From Dryomyza anilis (Eukaryota; Arthropoda; Insecta; Diptera; Dryomyzidae), in contig OX638135.1 of NCBI GenBank assembly GCA_951804985.1, positions 69,899,303 to 69,963,302 of the forward strand: DNA of 64,000 nucleotides. Direction: 5' to 3'. Below, piece by piece: positions 51,746 to 62,500 of the stretch; within the stretch, counting starts at the first letter, position 1; the number at the start of each line of letters is the position of its first letter. The position numbers and the translations under genes are program-made. The notes under the pieces were generated by a model. It had not been told where the DNA came from, did not search any database, and saw nothing but the letters and a program-made list of their open reading frames with translations.

Positions 51746-52784
51746 TGTTGCCGGAACTTTTTTGAAGAAAAAGCTAAACAACCAAAAAAAAAAACCTAGA
51801 AAAGGCTAAAATCAAGTTATAAAAAAGCATAAAAAAATGGGAAATATTTTTTATTATATTTTCTTTATATTTTATTTATAATAATAATAATAAAAATCAC
51901 CAATATAATATTTCAGCATGTTAAAAATATTATAATTTGTATATTTTCACTAAAATTCCAAATTATCCAATAGAAGGTCAATAAATAAATGTATCAAAAT
52001 ATACAAAAAATTTCCGAGGTCAAAATTTGTTGATAATTTAAAATTGCTTTTAATTTTTAATATGCAATAAAATTTTCAAAGATTCCATAAACATTTTTTA
52101 TTTGTCAGTATTATTTTTCAAAATTATTATTTTCAATTATTTTTCAAAATTACACCTAAAAGTCAGTACAATTAGTCAGTACTATTAATTTTTAATCTTT
52201 CAAATTTTCAATATATTTAAAAAAAAATCACCTAAATCCATGTACAATTTAAAACTCGAATAATGTTGTTTTACCTGCTTCTACTCTGCTTTTATACTTT
52301 TCGAAACTGTGAATTGCGTTCAAATACTAACTTTTGAGATATTTCTATATTTTTGGAATTAAAAAAATAAAGTTTTTTTAATTGGATATGTATTTGTAAA
52401 TAAGTATTTTTGGAAAATTTAATGGATCATAATTGCTAAACTCATTTGGGAAAGCTTTTTCGTTCTATAATGCACTTCGCAAAAATATAGGAATTCTTGG
52501 TCCGCATTGGTCTTATAAAAGGCGTTGTTGTCTCCGCAACCATCTAATTTAAACTATATGGCTGAACATTAATCAATATATTTAAAATGCTACCACGATC
52601 ATCGATAATCAATACTGTTGACATCAGGTTGTTCTTAATTTTAGGATACTCGAAGAAAAACTAAATTTTATAAAAAATGACTGTTGTATTTTAAACAATA
52701 TTTCAAATTAAGACACACTATTTTATGGAAATTTCCATTATTTACTAAATTTTATTAAGATTTTGCTAATTTAAAAAAAATGCT
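51746..52784. other. AT-rich spacer
   Basis: 'cagtgttgccgg' at its left edge looks like some hAT termini in flies, but I find no matching right end. The remainder is low-complexity AT-rich DNA without genes. Confidence 0.3.
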
Positions 52785-53654
52785 CATTGGAAGATGAGGT
52801 GCTCCTGGACATGTCCAGGATGATCTTGGACAACGTTTTTTTTTTTCATAATATTGATGAGGTGCTCCTGGACATTCCATGATGACCTTGAACATTTTTT
52901 TTTTCATTATGTTTTGAAATGCCATAAAAATGATTTTTGACATATACATTGGAGGTGTTCTTGGACATGTCCATGATGACCTTGGACAAACATTTTTTTA
53001 TCCTTATGTTTTGAAATGCCATAAAAATGAGTTTGGACATGTACACTGGAGGATGAGGTGCTCCTGGACATGTCCATGATGACCTCGGAAAAAAATTTCA
53101 TTGTTTTGAAATGCCATGAAAATAATTTTGGTCATGTACACTGGAGGATGAGGTGCTCCTGGGTATATCCATGATGACATTGGTTAAACAATTTTTGTTT
53201 CTTTATGTTTTGAAATGTCATAAAAATGATTTTCGACCTGTACACTGGAGGATAAGGTGTTCCTGGACATGTCCTTGATGACCTTGGACAAAAATTTGTT
53301 TTTCGTTATGTTTTGAAATGCTATAAAAATGATTTCGACATGTACACTGGAGGATGAGGTTTTTCTGGACATGTCCATGATGACCTTGGACAACATTTTT
53401 TTTAATAATGTTGATGAGGTGCTCCTGGACATGTCCATGATGACCTTGGATAAACAATTTTCTTTTCATTATGTTTTGAAATGCCATAAAAATGATTTTG
53501 GACATGTACACTGAACTATGAGGTGTTCTTGGACATGTCCTTGACCTTGGACAATTTTTTTTTTATTTTTTTATTACGGTTTGAAATGTCACAAAATGAT
53601 TTTAGACATGTACCTTGGCGGATAAGGTGTTTCTGGACATGCCCATGATGTGAT
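52785..53654. repeat. ~100-bp satellite with 'ctcctggacatgtccatgat', first block
   Basis: Units begin gaggtgctcctggacatg and carry 'tgatgaccttggacaa', a T-run, 'cattatgttttgaaatgcca' and 'gattttggacatgtacactg'. Starts lie near 52797, 52858, 52951, 53055, 53148, 53255, 53356, 53413, 53519 and 53624, so full units are ~95-108 bp and some are ~60 bp (lacking the second half). Minus-strand ORFs rich in MDMSRSTSS are repeat translations. Confidence 0.9.
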
Positions 53655-53811
53655 CCGTATAATATGTCGAAAAAAAAAATGTCGCAACCTAAGAATATCG
53701 AAATTTTAAAAGCCTTACAACGCCGAAACTGTATTTGGCCGAATAAAAAATGTCGAACAAAATTTTAAATCTAGAAAATATCGAAAAATCTTTGAAACTA
53801 TAACTCCAAAA

Positions 53812-53858
<47 letters not shown>

Positions 53859-54062
53859 ATATATTTTTTTTTTGTTACGTTGCAGTTTTTTCTATCATTT
53901 TTTCTTCAAAAAATTATTATATTAAATTTGGACATTTTTAATTTTCGACATTTTGTTTTTCAACATCGACATTTTTAGGTTTCGGCATTTTTATTTTCTA
54001 CATTTTTTTCTTCGGTATCTTTAGTTTCGATATTTTAAATTTTGACTTATCGTACCAGACCC
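53655..54062. repeat. Imperfect inverted repeat of TGTCGAAA motifs around (TA)n
   Basis: The left half has 'atgtcgaaaaaaaaaatgtc', 'aagaatatcgaaattttaaa' and 'aaaaaatgtcgaacaaaatt'. The right half has the complements 'ttttcgacattttgtttttc', 'gacatttttaggtttcggca' and 'tttcgatattttaaatttt'. (TA)n at about 53816-53856 marks the centre. It interrupts the satellite between 'cccatgatg' and 'tctatgatgacc'. Confidence 0.65.
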
Positions 54063-54142
54063 GTCTATGATGACCTTGCACAACATTTTGTTTTCAGTAT
54101 GTTTTGAAATGCCATAAAAATGATTTTGAACAAGTACACTAG

Positions 54143-55152
54143 ACTGATTCAAATTTGTAAGAAAAATCTAGAACTATTTTTTCTTTCGCTCCGCGTCGAC
54201 TTTCTGAAACTAGGACCTCTAAAACTGAGAAGAAGCTTTTGAAACCCAAAAAAGAAGTGATCCTGTGATGAGCTTAAAGGAAATTTTTGAACTTTTAACG
54301 ACTTTTTTCAATAAAATTGTTATTACTCCAAGTACAAGAAGATATCACTCAGTTTTATTTTTTTTTTAATTTAGAATCTCTTACTGAAATAAAGGTTTTT
54401 TAAATTACAAATTTTTAGTTAACCGTTAAAGTTTTATTTAGTCTAAAATATTTTAAGAATTTAGTAAACCATAAATAATGAAGTTTTAAGTCATAAATAT
54501 TCTTATTAAACTACGTTTTCTAAAAGTAGACTTTATTAGCTACATTCTTGAAAAAATACTAACTCCTGTCGTGGATATTATCAAAGATATTGATCGAGAA
54601 ATTAATCCTTCATATAATTTTATTTTTTGATTTCAATCAAAATATATTGTTTTTTAGGCTAGGTGAGCATACCTTTACTATTTACAAATAATACGATATC
54701 TAAAAATATAAGAGTGACATATCATTTTAAAGATAATTGTATGATAATACAAAAATGTTATCCCAAATTCGTTAGAATAAAATTTGAAACATTTCGACCG
54801 TTAAAATTAGTAAAAAAGTCTACATTATTCGTGTTTGGCAAGCCATGAATCTATAACGGTTAAGTAAAAATTTATAATTTAAAAAAAGCATTATTTCAGT
54901 AAGAGATTTTGAATTAAATAAAAAAATAAAACTAAGTGATATCTTTTTATAATTGGAGTAATATTAATTTTATTGAAAATAGTCGTTGAAAGTTCAAAAA
55001 TGTCCTTTAAGCTCTTTGCGCAAACTCACAGGATCACTTTTTTTTGGGTTTTAAAAAGCTTCTTCTCAGTTTTAGAGGTCCTAGTTTCAGAAAGTCGACG
55101 CGGAGCGAAAGATTTTAAGATTTTTGGTTTTTGGTTTTTGAATCAGTCTAAT
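54143..55152. mobile_element. ~1.0-kb element with ~300-bp TIRs inside the satellite (MULE-like MITE?)
   Basis: 54143-54440 (agactgattcaaatttgtaa ... tttcgctccgcgtcgacttt ... aaactgagaagaagctttt) is the reverse complement of 54856-55150. The outer tips are agactgattcaaa and tttgaatcagtct. The satellite word 'gtacact' flanks both sides (aagtacact before, atgtacact after), consistent with a 7-9-bp target duplication. The centre (54441-54855) has no credible gene. Long TIRs and a ~9-bp duplication suggest a Mutator-like non-autonomous element, but no transposase supports this. Confidence 0.7.
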
Positions 55153-55490
55153 GTACACTGGAGGATGAGATGCTCCTGGGTATGTCTATGATGACCTTGG
55201 ATAAACAATTTTTTTTCGTTATGTTTTGAAATGTCATAAAAATGATTTTCGACATGTACACTGGAGGATAAGGTGTTCCTGGACATGTCTATGATGACCT
55301 TGGATAAACATTTTTTTTTTCATTATGTTTTTACACTGGAGGATGAGGTGTTCCTGGACATGTCCATGATGACCTTGGACAACATTTTTGTTTTCATTAT
55401 GTTTTGAAATGCCATAAAAATTATTTTTGACATGTCCATTGAAGGATGAGGTGCTCCTGGACATGTCCAGGATGACCACTCCAAGTGGGA
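55153..55490. repeat. ~100-bp satellite, second block
   Basis: Continuation of the satellite with starts near 55158, 55267, 55338 and 55447. It stops at 'caggatgaccactccaagtg', where sequence related to the hAT-arm repeat's 'ccactcc' and 'tattgcagaaatcgac' appears (55480-55535). Confidence 0.85.
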
Positions 55491-55606
55491 GTAATCGCCT
55501 TTTTGCACCAACTTTTTTATTGCAGAAATCGACAGAGGGATCGAGAATGGTTGTGACGGTACCATTTTGCGGCGTCAAATGGCGACCGCACATTCACGGC
55601 GGAACC

Positions 55607-56470
55607 ACAAAGTGTCACTCATACACTCTCACTGGTATGTGAGTTAGCGTAGACACTAACGGCCAGAACGAGAAATGAGTTACCAACACAGACTCACCAG
55701 TGAGCGAAGCGGCAAAGTGTTATGAATTCACTCCCACTGGTAAGCGCATCATCGATACACAGACGTAGCAATGCTACAAAATCGTGGGCAACAAAGCACC
55801 AACGCTTCACCAACCAATGGCATGTAAAAGGCATTGCACGAGTGAAAATCACTCTCTCTGTTCCTGATTTCGTGACTGAATAGCTGCATTGTCACCCTGG
55901 GTGGTTTTTTACTAAGCCGTTTCGGGGGACATTGCCAAGCGTGTTACCATTGATGATTTCTAATTAAACCGTGTCGGGGGCACATGAACCCAAATCGAGA
56001 CATAACTGACTAAAAGTTAAAGCTCAGCACTGAGCTTTACTACAAAGTGTCACTCATACACTCTCACTGGTGAATGAGTTAGCGTAGACACCAACGACCA
56101 GAACAAGAAATGTGTTACCAAAACAGACTCACCAGTGAGCGAAGCGACAAAGTGTTACGAAATCACACTCACTGGTGAGCGCATCATCGATACACAAACG
56201 TAGAAAAGCTACAAAATCGTGGGCAACAATCCACCAACGGTTGGGCAACAAAGCACCAACGCATCACCAACCAATAGCCTATAAAAGGCATTGCATGAGT
56301 GAAAATCACTCTCTCTGTTCCTGACTTCGTGACTGAATAGCTGCATTGTCACCCTGGGTGGTTTTTAACTAAGCCGTATCGGGGGACATTGCCAAGCGTG
56401 TTACCCTGGGTGGTTTTTAATTAAAACGTATCGGGGGCACGTGGACCCAAATCGAGACATAACTGACTAA
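55607..56470 (+). mobile_element. Tandem LTR-like repeats of a second gypsy family
   Basis: The segment from 55607 (acaaagtgtcactcatacac) recurs from 56042, a 435-bp offset. Both contain 'gaccagaac-agaaatg' or near match, 'agtgagcgaagcg-caaagtg', 'gaaaatcactctctctgttc' and 'tgtcaccctgggtggttttt'. Copy 2 has a TATA-like cctataaaaggc at about 56279. Each is followed by 'tcgggggcac-tg-acccaaat', a possible primer-site and leader region. The arrangement fits two LTRs with a short shared leader. Exact LTR ends are not resolved. Confidence 0.55.
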
Positions 56471-57180
56471 AAGTTATGAACCAAAGACTTACAACAGAGT
56501 TCCTGAAAAACCGTTGTATTGACTAAGTCTGGTTTCCAAATACAGATATTTCAGCGAACCAACCAATGAACAAGTAAAACAACGAACGGGGGCACGTGGA
56601 CCCAAATCGAGACATAACTGACTAAAAGTTATGAACCAAAGACTTACAACAGAGTTCCTGAAAAACCGTTGTATTGACTAAGTCTGGTTTCCAAATACAG
56701 ATATTTCAGCGAACCAACCAATGAACAAGTAAAACAACGAACGCCGCATAAACAAATAAAAAAAAAAATGATCGAATAAACAAGTAAAACAACGAACGCC
56801 GCAGAAATAAGTGAAACAATGAACATTAAACAAGAGCATGGTTGATGGAAAAAAAACATAAATTTAGAAAAGAAATAGTGGGTCATACTGTGAACGTTGA
56901 ACAGTGAACAAATGAACAAATAAATCCCCTGAGTAAAAAAGTTGAGCAAAGAAACCACTTGATAAAAGTGAAAAAACAAAGAAACGCCTATAAAAGTGAA
57001 AAGAAATGAACAAAGCCTCTGAGAAAATTGAAAACCTGTAAAATAGGGAAAAAAACAGTAAATAAGTCGAAAAGTAGAGAAAAAAATACAAATGAAACAG
57101 TGAGCAATTGAAAAGTGACATAAACTAAAATAAGCAACGCGCAGTAAAAAAAAATATACAAGTAGAAACAGCCACGTTCA
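56432..57180. repeat. 155-bp tandem duplication and purine-rich leader
   Basis: 56432-56586 (cgggggcacgtggacccaaa...) is repeated at 56587-56741. After that comes A/G-rich DNA with 'gaacaa-gaaac-aac' motifs to about 57180 and no coding sequence on the plus strand. Minus-strand ORFs here are Phe-rich artefacts. Confidence 0.75.
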
Positions 57181-59553
57181 AGGTGACATGGGTGCATGGT
57201 CTCCGGAAGAAGAACCTAACAATTTACGCCACAGAATAATGCTTTAATAGCACTGGTACCGTCCAGGAGGTGCGCAAAAATTTCGTGACCTTTATAAATG
57301 AAGGCAAATATAACAGCGAAAAGGTGGAGCGGGTGGAGAAGTTGGAGCTGAGGCACAGCAAGAGCGTTTCACCGTTACCGATGGCAGGGGCCACCAGTTT
57401 CCAGGAGTTACTGACTTTACCATCCACAGGACTCACTACGACCGAAGGAACGTTACTTCCGGGTGAGTAGATAATTATTTTTACCACTAGTGAGCAGACG
57501 TGGACACTGCCCACATTCGTTACCGTTAATGTCGGTAGGAACTTCGTCACCCTACACATTTTCGATGGCTGGTACACAATCACCCAAGTACACAACACAT
57601 ACAGTTTTTACCACTAGTGAGCAGACGTGGACACTGCCCACATTCGTTACCGTTAATGTCGGTAGGAACTTCGTCACCCTACACATTTTCGATGGCTGGT
57701 ACACAATCACCCAAGTACACAACACATACAGTGGCAAAAATAGCGCAACAGGCGTAACTTACGCAAATCACACAAATGGCACAGCAGCTAAAGCAACAGG
57801 AACAGCAACAGGCGCAACAACAGGCACATCAGGGGGAAGTGGCGCAGCAGCTGATGCAACAGGAGCAACAACAGTTGCAAAAGGCACTGCAGTTGGCACA
57901 ACGGGAGCAACTGATACAACAAGCACAACAGGCGCAACAGTAACTACTACAGGAACAACTACAGGCGCAAAGAGCGCAACCACAGGTGCAGCAGACATTA
58001 CAGTCACCACAAGCGCATATTGCGTCACAGACGCATATGGCATCTTTCGAAGATAGCAGGTTCATGGGACCTCAACCGGCGGACAGACGGACTTGGGCAC
58101 CGACTAAAGGCGCGGCGCCAGTCCATAATCAAGGAGCAGTGGCTCACTCAGAAGAAACAGTAAGATACAAAATTGCGATGGAGCTGATAAGGGAGTGGCC
58201 GGTAAAATTTAATGGCAGCAGCGACCCGCTGGTGTCATCGAGCGCTTAGAGGAGCTGATGTCATCGGAATAATGGACACGATGAGGCATGCGCACTACGA
58301 TGAGCAGACGGAGCTGTATCGGATTTTTAGAAATTACCGCCAGGAATATCAACTCTATATTCGACACCGCGACTTCTCAACGCTAGAAGAACTAGTGGAT
58401 CTAGCGGACGATTACGATGTTATTCAGGGATGGGCCACGCACAACCACATTACACAGCACGGTCACGAGAGGAACAGAAACGACGATTAGATGATCTCAC
58501 CAGGGTGAACATCAACCCAAGGACCGCATTCGCCTATCTAGACGACATCATCGTCACCGGAACCACGCTCGAGGAGCACATGACGAATCTCAAGGATGTT
58601 TTCTGACGGCTGAGACGGGCCAAGCTGCAACTTAATCTAAATAAGTGGGACTTTTTCAAGAGGGAGATCGGACATCTTAGGCATATGGTGAGCAACCAAG
58701 GTATCCATACGGACCCGGACAAGATCGCTGCCATTCAGGAGTTACGACCACCGACCAACGTACGAGAGCTGCGGTACCAGAGATTTGTACCAGAGGTTTC
58801 AAATGTGGAGCAACCGCTGACCAAATTGCTGAAAAAGGGGAAGCTTTTCAGTTGGTTAGATGAACAGCAGTTGGCGTTTGATCAGTTAAAGGTTATGCTA
58901 ACTGAGGCACCGGAGCAGTGCTGATGCAAGACATTGACGGCCAAGAGCGCGTCATCGCATACGCAAGCCGCATATTCAACAAGGCAAAAGAAAATTACTC
59001 GCCAACAGAGAAGGAGTGAATAGCCATCGCAAGTGGAATTAGAAAGAAGCGGCCTTACCTGGAAGAATATCGGTTCCTAGTCATCACCGACCATTTGAAA
59101 GATGAAATGGTTGAACTCCATTGGGAACCCCTCAGGGTAGAGCGCGCGCTGGGCCCTGGAGCTGCAGCAGCACACCTTTGACATCCAGTATCGCAAGCGA
59201 AAACTGAACGTCGTGGCTAATGAGTTATCAAGGCAACCGATGGAAGCACTGATGAAGACCGGAGAGGAGGCCCCAGCTGAAGATCGTTGTCCGTGGACGG
59301 ACAGACGAATAATCGAGGTACGAGAAAAACCGGAGAAGTTTCCCGACTATGCCATTGTAGATGGTAATCTATTCAGGGACCTACCGCAACACCGCTCTCC
59401 AAACACGGCAACAAGATGCTGTTAGTGTTCTTCGACAAATTTTCAAAATGGACGGAATGTTCGCCAAGAACAGCGCGCTATATTGCGCACGACGACAGCG
59501 GCACTACAGCATTGCATGGTAGAGAGGAGCTATTTTCGCACGACATTTTGTGG
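57181..59553 (+). pseudogene. Second gypsy family: Gag-Pol remnant with large internal deletion
   Basis: Gag start region: KNFVTFINEGKYNSEKVERV (57275). Then a 127-bp tandem duplication (57481-57607, 57608-57734), then a Gln-rich helix in one frame (AQQLKQQEQQQAQQQAHQ; the Thr/Ala-rich ORF is the wrong frame). Then REWPVKFNGSSDPL and RHRDFSTLEELVDLADDYD. It jumps to RT: AYLDDIIVTGTTLEEHM (~58530, catalytic box) and KREIGHL. RNase H follows: [19 protein letters not shown], stop, then YRFLVITDH and LELQQHTFDIQYRKRK. Integrase starts at DYAIVDGNLF and LLVFFDKFSKWTE (~59420). It ends where the 9-bp satellite begins. Protease, most RT fingers and most of the integrase are missing, and stops and frameshifts are frequent. 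The RT and RNase H style suggests the Osvaldo/Ulysses group, uncertainly. Confidence 0.8.
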
Positions 59554-62500
59554 TGATCTTTTTGATCTTTTTGATCTTTTTGATTTTTTTGATCTTTTTG
59601 ATCTTTTTGATCTTTTTGATCTTTTTGATCTTTTTGATCTTTTTGATCATTTGATCTTTTTGATCTTTTTGATCTTTTTGATCTTTTTGATCTTTTTGAT
59701 CTTTTTGATCTTTTTGATCTTTTTGATCTTTTTGATCTTTTTGATCTTTTTGATCTTTTTGATCTTTTTGATCTTTTTGATCTTTTTGATCTTTTTGATC
59801 TTTTTGATCTTTTTGATCTTTTTGATCTTTTTGATCTTTTTGATCTTTTTGATCTTTTTGATCTTTTTGATCTTTTTGATCTTTTTGATCTTTTTGATCT
59901 TTTTGATCTTTTTGATCTTTTTGATCTTTTTGATCTTTTTGATCTTTTTGATCTTTTTGATCTTTTTGATCTTTTTGATCTTTTTGATCTTTTTGATCTT
60001 TTTGATCTTTTTGATCTTTTTGATCTTTTTGATCTTTTTGATCTTTTTGATCTTTTTGATCTTTTTGATCTTTTTGATCTTTTTGATCTTTTTGATTTTT
60101 TTGATCTTTTTGATCTTTTTGATCTTTTTGATCTTTTTGATCTTTTTGATTTTTTTGATCTTTTTGATCTTTTTGATCTTTTTGATCTTTTTGATCTTTT
60201 TGATCTTTTTGATCTTTTTGATCTTTTTGATCTTTTTGATCTTTTTGATCTTTTTGATCTTTTTGATCTTTTTGATTTTTTTGATCTTTTTGATATTTTT
60301 GATATTTTTGATCTTTTTGATCTTTTTGATATGTTTGATCTGTTTGATCTGTTTGATCTGTTTGATCTGTTTGATCTGTTTGATCTGTTTGATCTGTTTG
60401 ATCTGTTTGATCTGTTTGATCTGTTTGATCTGTTTGATCTGTTTGATCTGTTTGATCTGTTTGATCTGTTTGATCTGTTTGATCTGTTTGATCTGTTTGA
60501 TCTGTTTGATCTTTTTGATCTTTTTGATCTTTTTGATCTTTTTGATCTTTTTGATCTTTTTGATCTTTTTGATCTTTTTGATCTTTTTGATCTTTTTGAT
60601 CTTTTTGATCTTTTTGATCTTTTTGATCTTTTTGATCTTTTTGATCTTTTTGATCTTTTTGATCTTTTTGATCTTTTTGATCTTTTTGATCTTTTTGATC
60701 TTTTTGATCTTTTTGATCTTTTTGATCTTTTTGATCTTTTTGATCTTTTTGATCTTTTTGATCTTTTTGATCTTTTTGATCTTTTTGATCTTTTTGATCT
60801 TTTTGATCTTTTTGATCTTTTTGATCTTTTTGATCTTTTTGATCTTTTTGATCTTTTTGATCTTTTTGATCTTTTTGATCTTTTTGATCTTTTTGATCTT
60901 TTTGATCTTTTTGATCTTTTTGATCTTTTTGATCTTTTTGATCTTTTTGATCTTTTTGATCTTTTTGATCTTTTTGATCTTTTTGATCTTTTTGATCTTT
61001 TTGATCTTTTTGATCTTTTTGATATTTTTGATCTTTTTGATCTTTTTGATCTTTTTGATCTTTTTGATCTTTTTGATCTTTTTGATCTTTTTGATCTTTT
61101 TGATCTTTTTGATCTTTTTGATCTTTTTGATCTTTTTGATCTTTTTGATCTTTTTGATCTTTTTGATCTTTTTGATCTTTTTGATCTTTTTGATCTTTTT
61201 GATCTTTTTGATCTTTTTGATATTTTTGATCTTTTTGATCTTTTTGATCTTTTTGATCTTTTTGATCTTTTTGATCTTTTTGATCTTTTTGATCTTTTTG
61301 ATCTTTTTGATCTTTTTGATCTTTTTGATCTTTTTGATCTTTTTGATCTTTTTGATCTTTTTGATCTTTTTGATCTTTTTGATCTTTTTGATCTTTTTGA
61401 TCTTTTTGATCTTTTTGATCTTTTTGATCTTTTTGATTTTTTTTATCTTTTTGATCTTTTTGATCTTTTTGATATTTTTGATCTTTTTGATCTTTTTGAT
61501 CTTTTTGATCTTTTTGATCTTTTTGATCTTTTTGATCTGTTTGATCTGATTGATCTGTTTGATCTGTTTGATCTTTTTGATCTTTTTGATCTTTTTGATC
61601 TTTTTGATCTTTTTGATCTTTTTGATCTATTTGATCTTTTTGATCTTTTTGATCTTTTTGATCTTTTTGATCTTTTTGATCTTTTTGATCTTTTTGATCT
61701 TTTTGATCTTTTTGATCTTTTTGATCTTTTTGATCTTTTTGATCTTTTTGATCTTTTTGATCTTTTTGATCTTTTTGATCTTTTTGATCTTTTTGATCTT
61801 TTTGATCTTTTTGATCTTTTTGATCTTTTTGATCTTTTTGATCTTTTGATCTTTTTGATCTTTTTGATCTTTTTGATCTTTTTGATCTTTTTGATCTTTT
61901 TGATCTTTTTGATCTTTTTGATCTTTTTGATCTTTTTGATCTTTTTGATCTTTTTGATCTTTTTGATCTTTTTGATCTTTTTGATCTTTTTGATCTTTTT
62001 GATCTTTTTGATCTTTTTGATCTTTTTGATCTTTTTGATCTTTTTGATCTTTTTGATCTTTTTGATCTTTTTGATCTTTTTGATCTTTTTGATCTTTTTG
62101 ATCTTTTTGATCTTTTTGATCTTTTTGATCTGTTTGATCTTTTTGATTTTTTTGATCTTTTTGATCTTTTTGATATTTTTGATCTGTTTGATCTGTTTGA
62201 TCTTTTTGATCTTTTTGATCTTTTTGATCTTTTTGATCTTTTTGATCTTTTTGATCTTTTTGATACTTTTGATCTTTTTGATCTTTTTGATCTTTTTGAT
62301 CTTTTTGATCTTTTTGATCTTTTTGATCTGTTTGATCTTTTTGATCTTTTTGATCTTTTTGATCTTTTTGATCTTTTTGATCTTTTTGATCTTTTTGATC
62401 TTTTTGATCTTTTTGATCTTTTTGATCTTTTTGATCTTTTTGATCTTTTTGATCTTTTTGATCTTTTTGATCTTTTTGATCTTTTTGATCTTTTTGATCT

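Noticed and set aside
51742..51765. hAT 5' terminus (cagtgttgccgg)
   Set aside because: No matching inverted end or target duplication was found within several kilobases.
52755..53511. Minus-strand ORFs with MDMSRSTSSS repeats
   Set aside because: They are translations of the ~100-bp satellite and shift frame from unit to unit.
56644..57197. Phe-rich minus-strand ORFs suggestive of membrane proteins
   Set aside because: They mirror a purine-rich retrotransposon leader on the plus strand; the hydrophobicity is a composition effect.
57490..58056. 188-codon Thr/Ala/Gly-rich secreted or mucin-like protein
   Set aside because: It is the wrong frame of a Gln-rich helical Gag segment; the neighbouring frame (QQLKQQEQQQAQQ) continues into Gag sequence.
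59483..61849. 688- and 99-codon ORFs of repeating Leu-Ile-Phe
   Set aside because: Direct translation of the 9-bp satellite TTTTTGATC, whose length is a multiple of three; there is no start context or domain, and it is interrupted only by unit variants.
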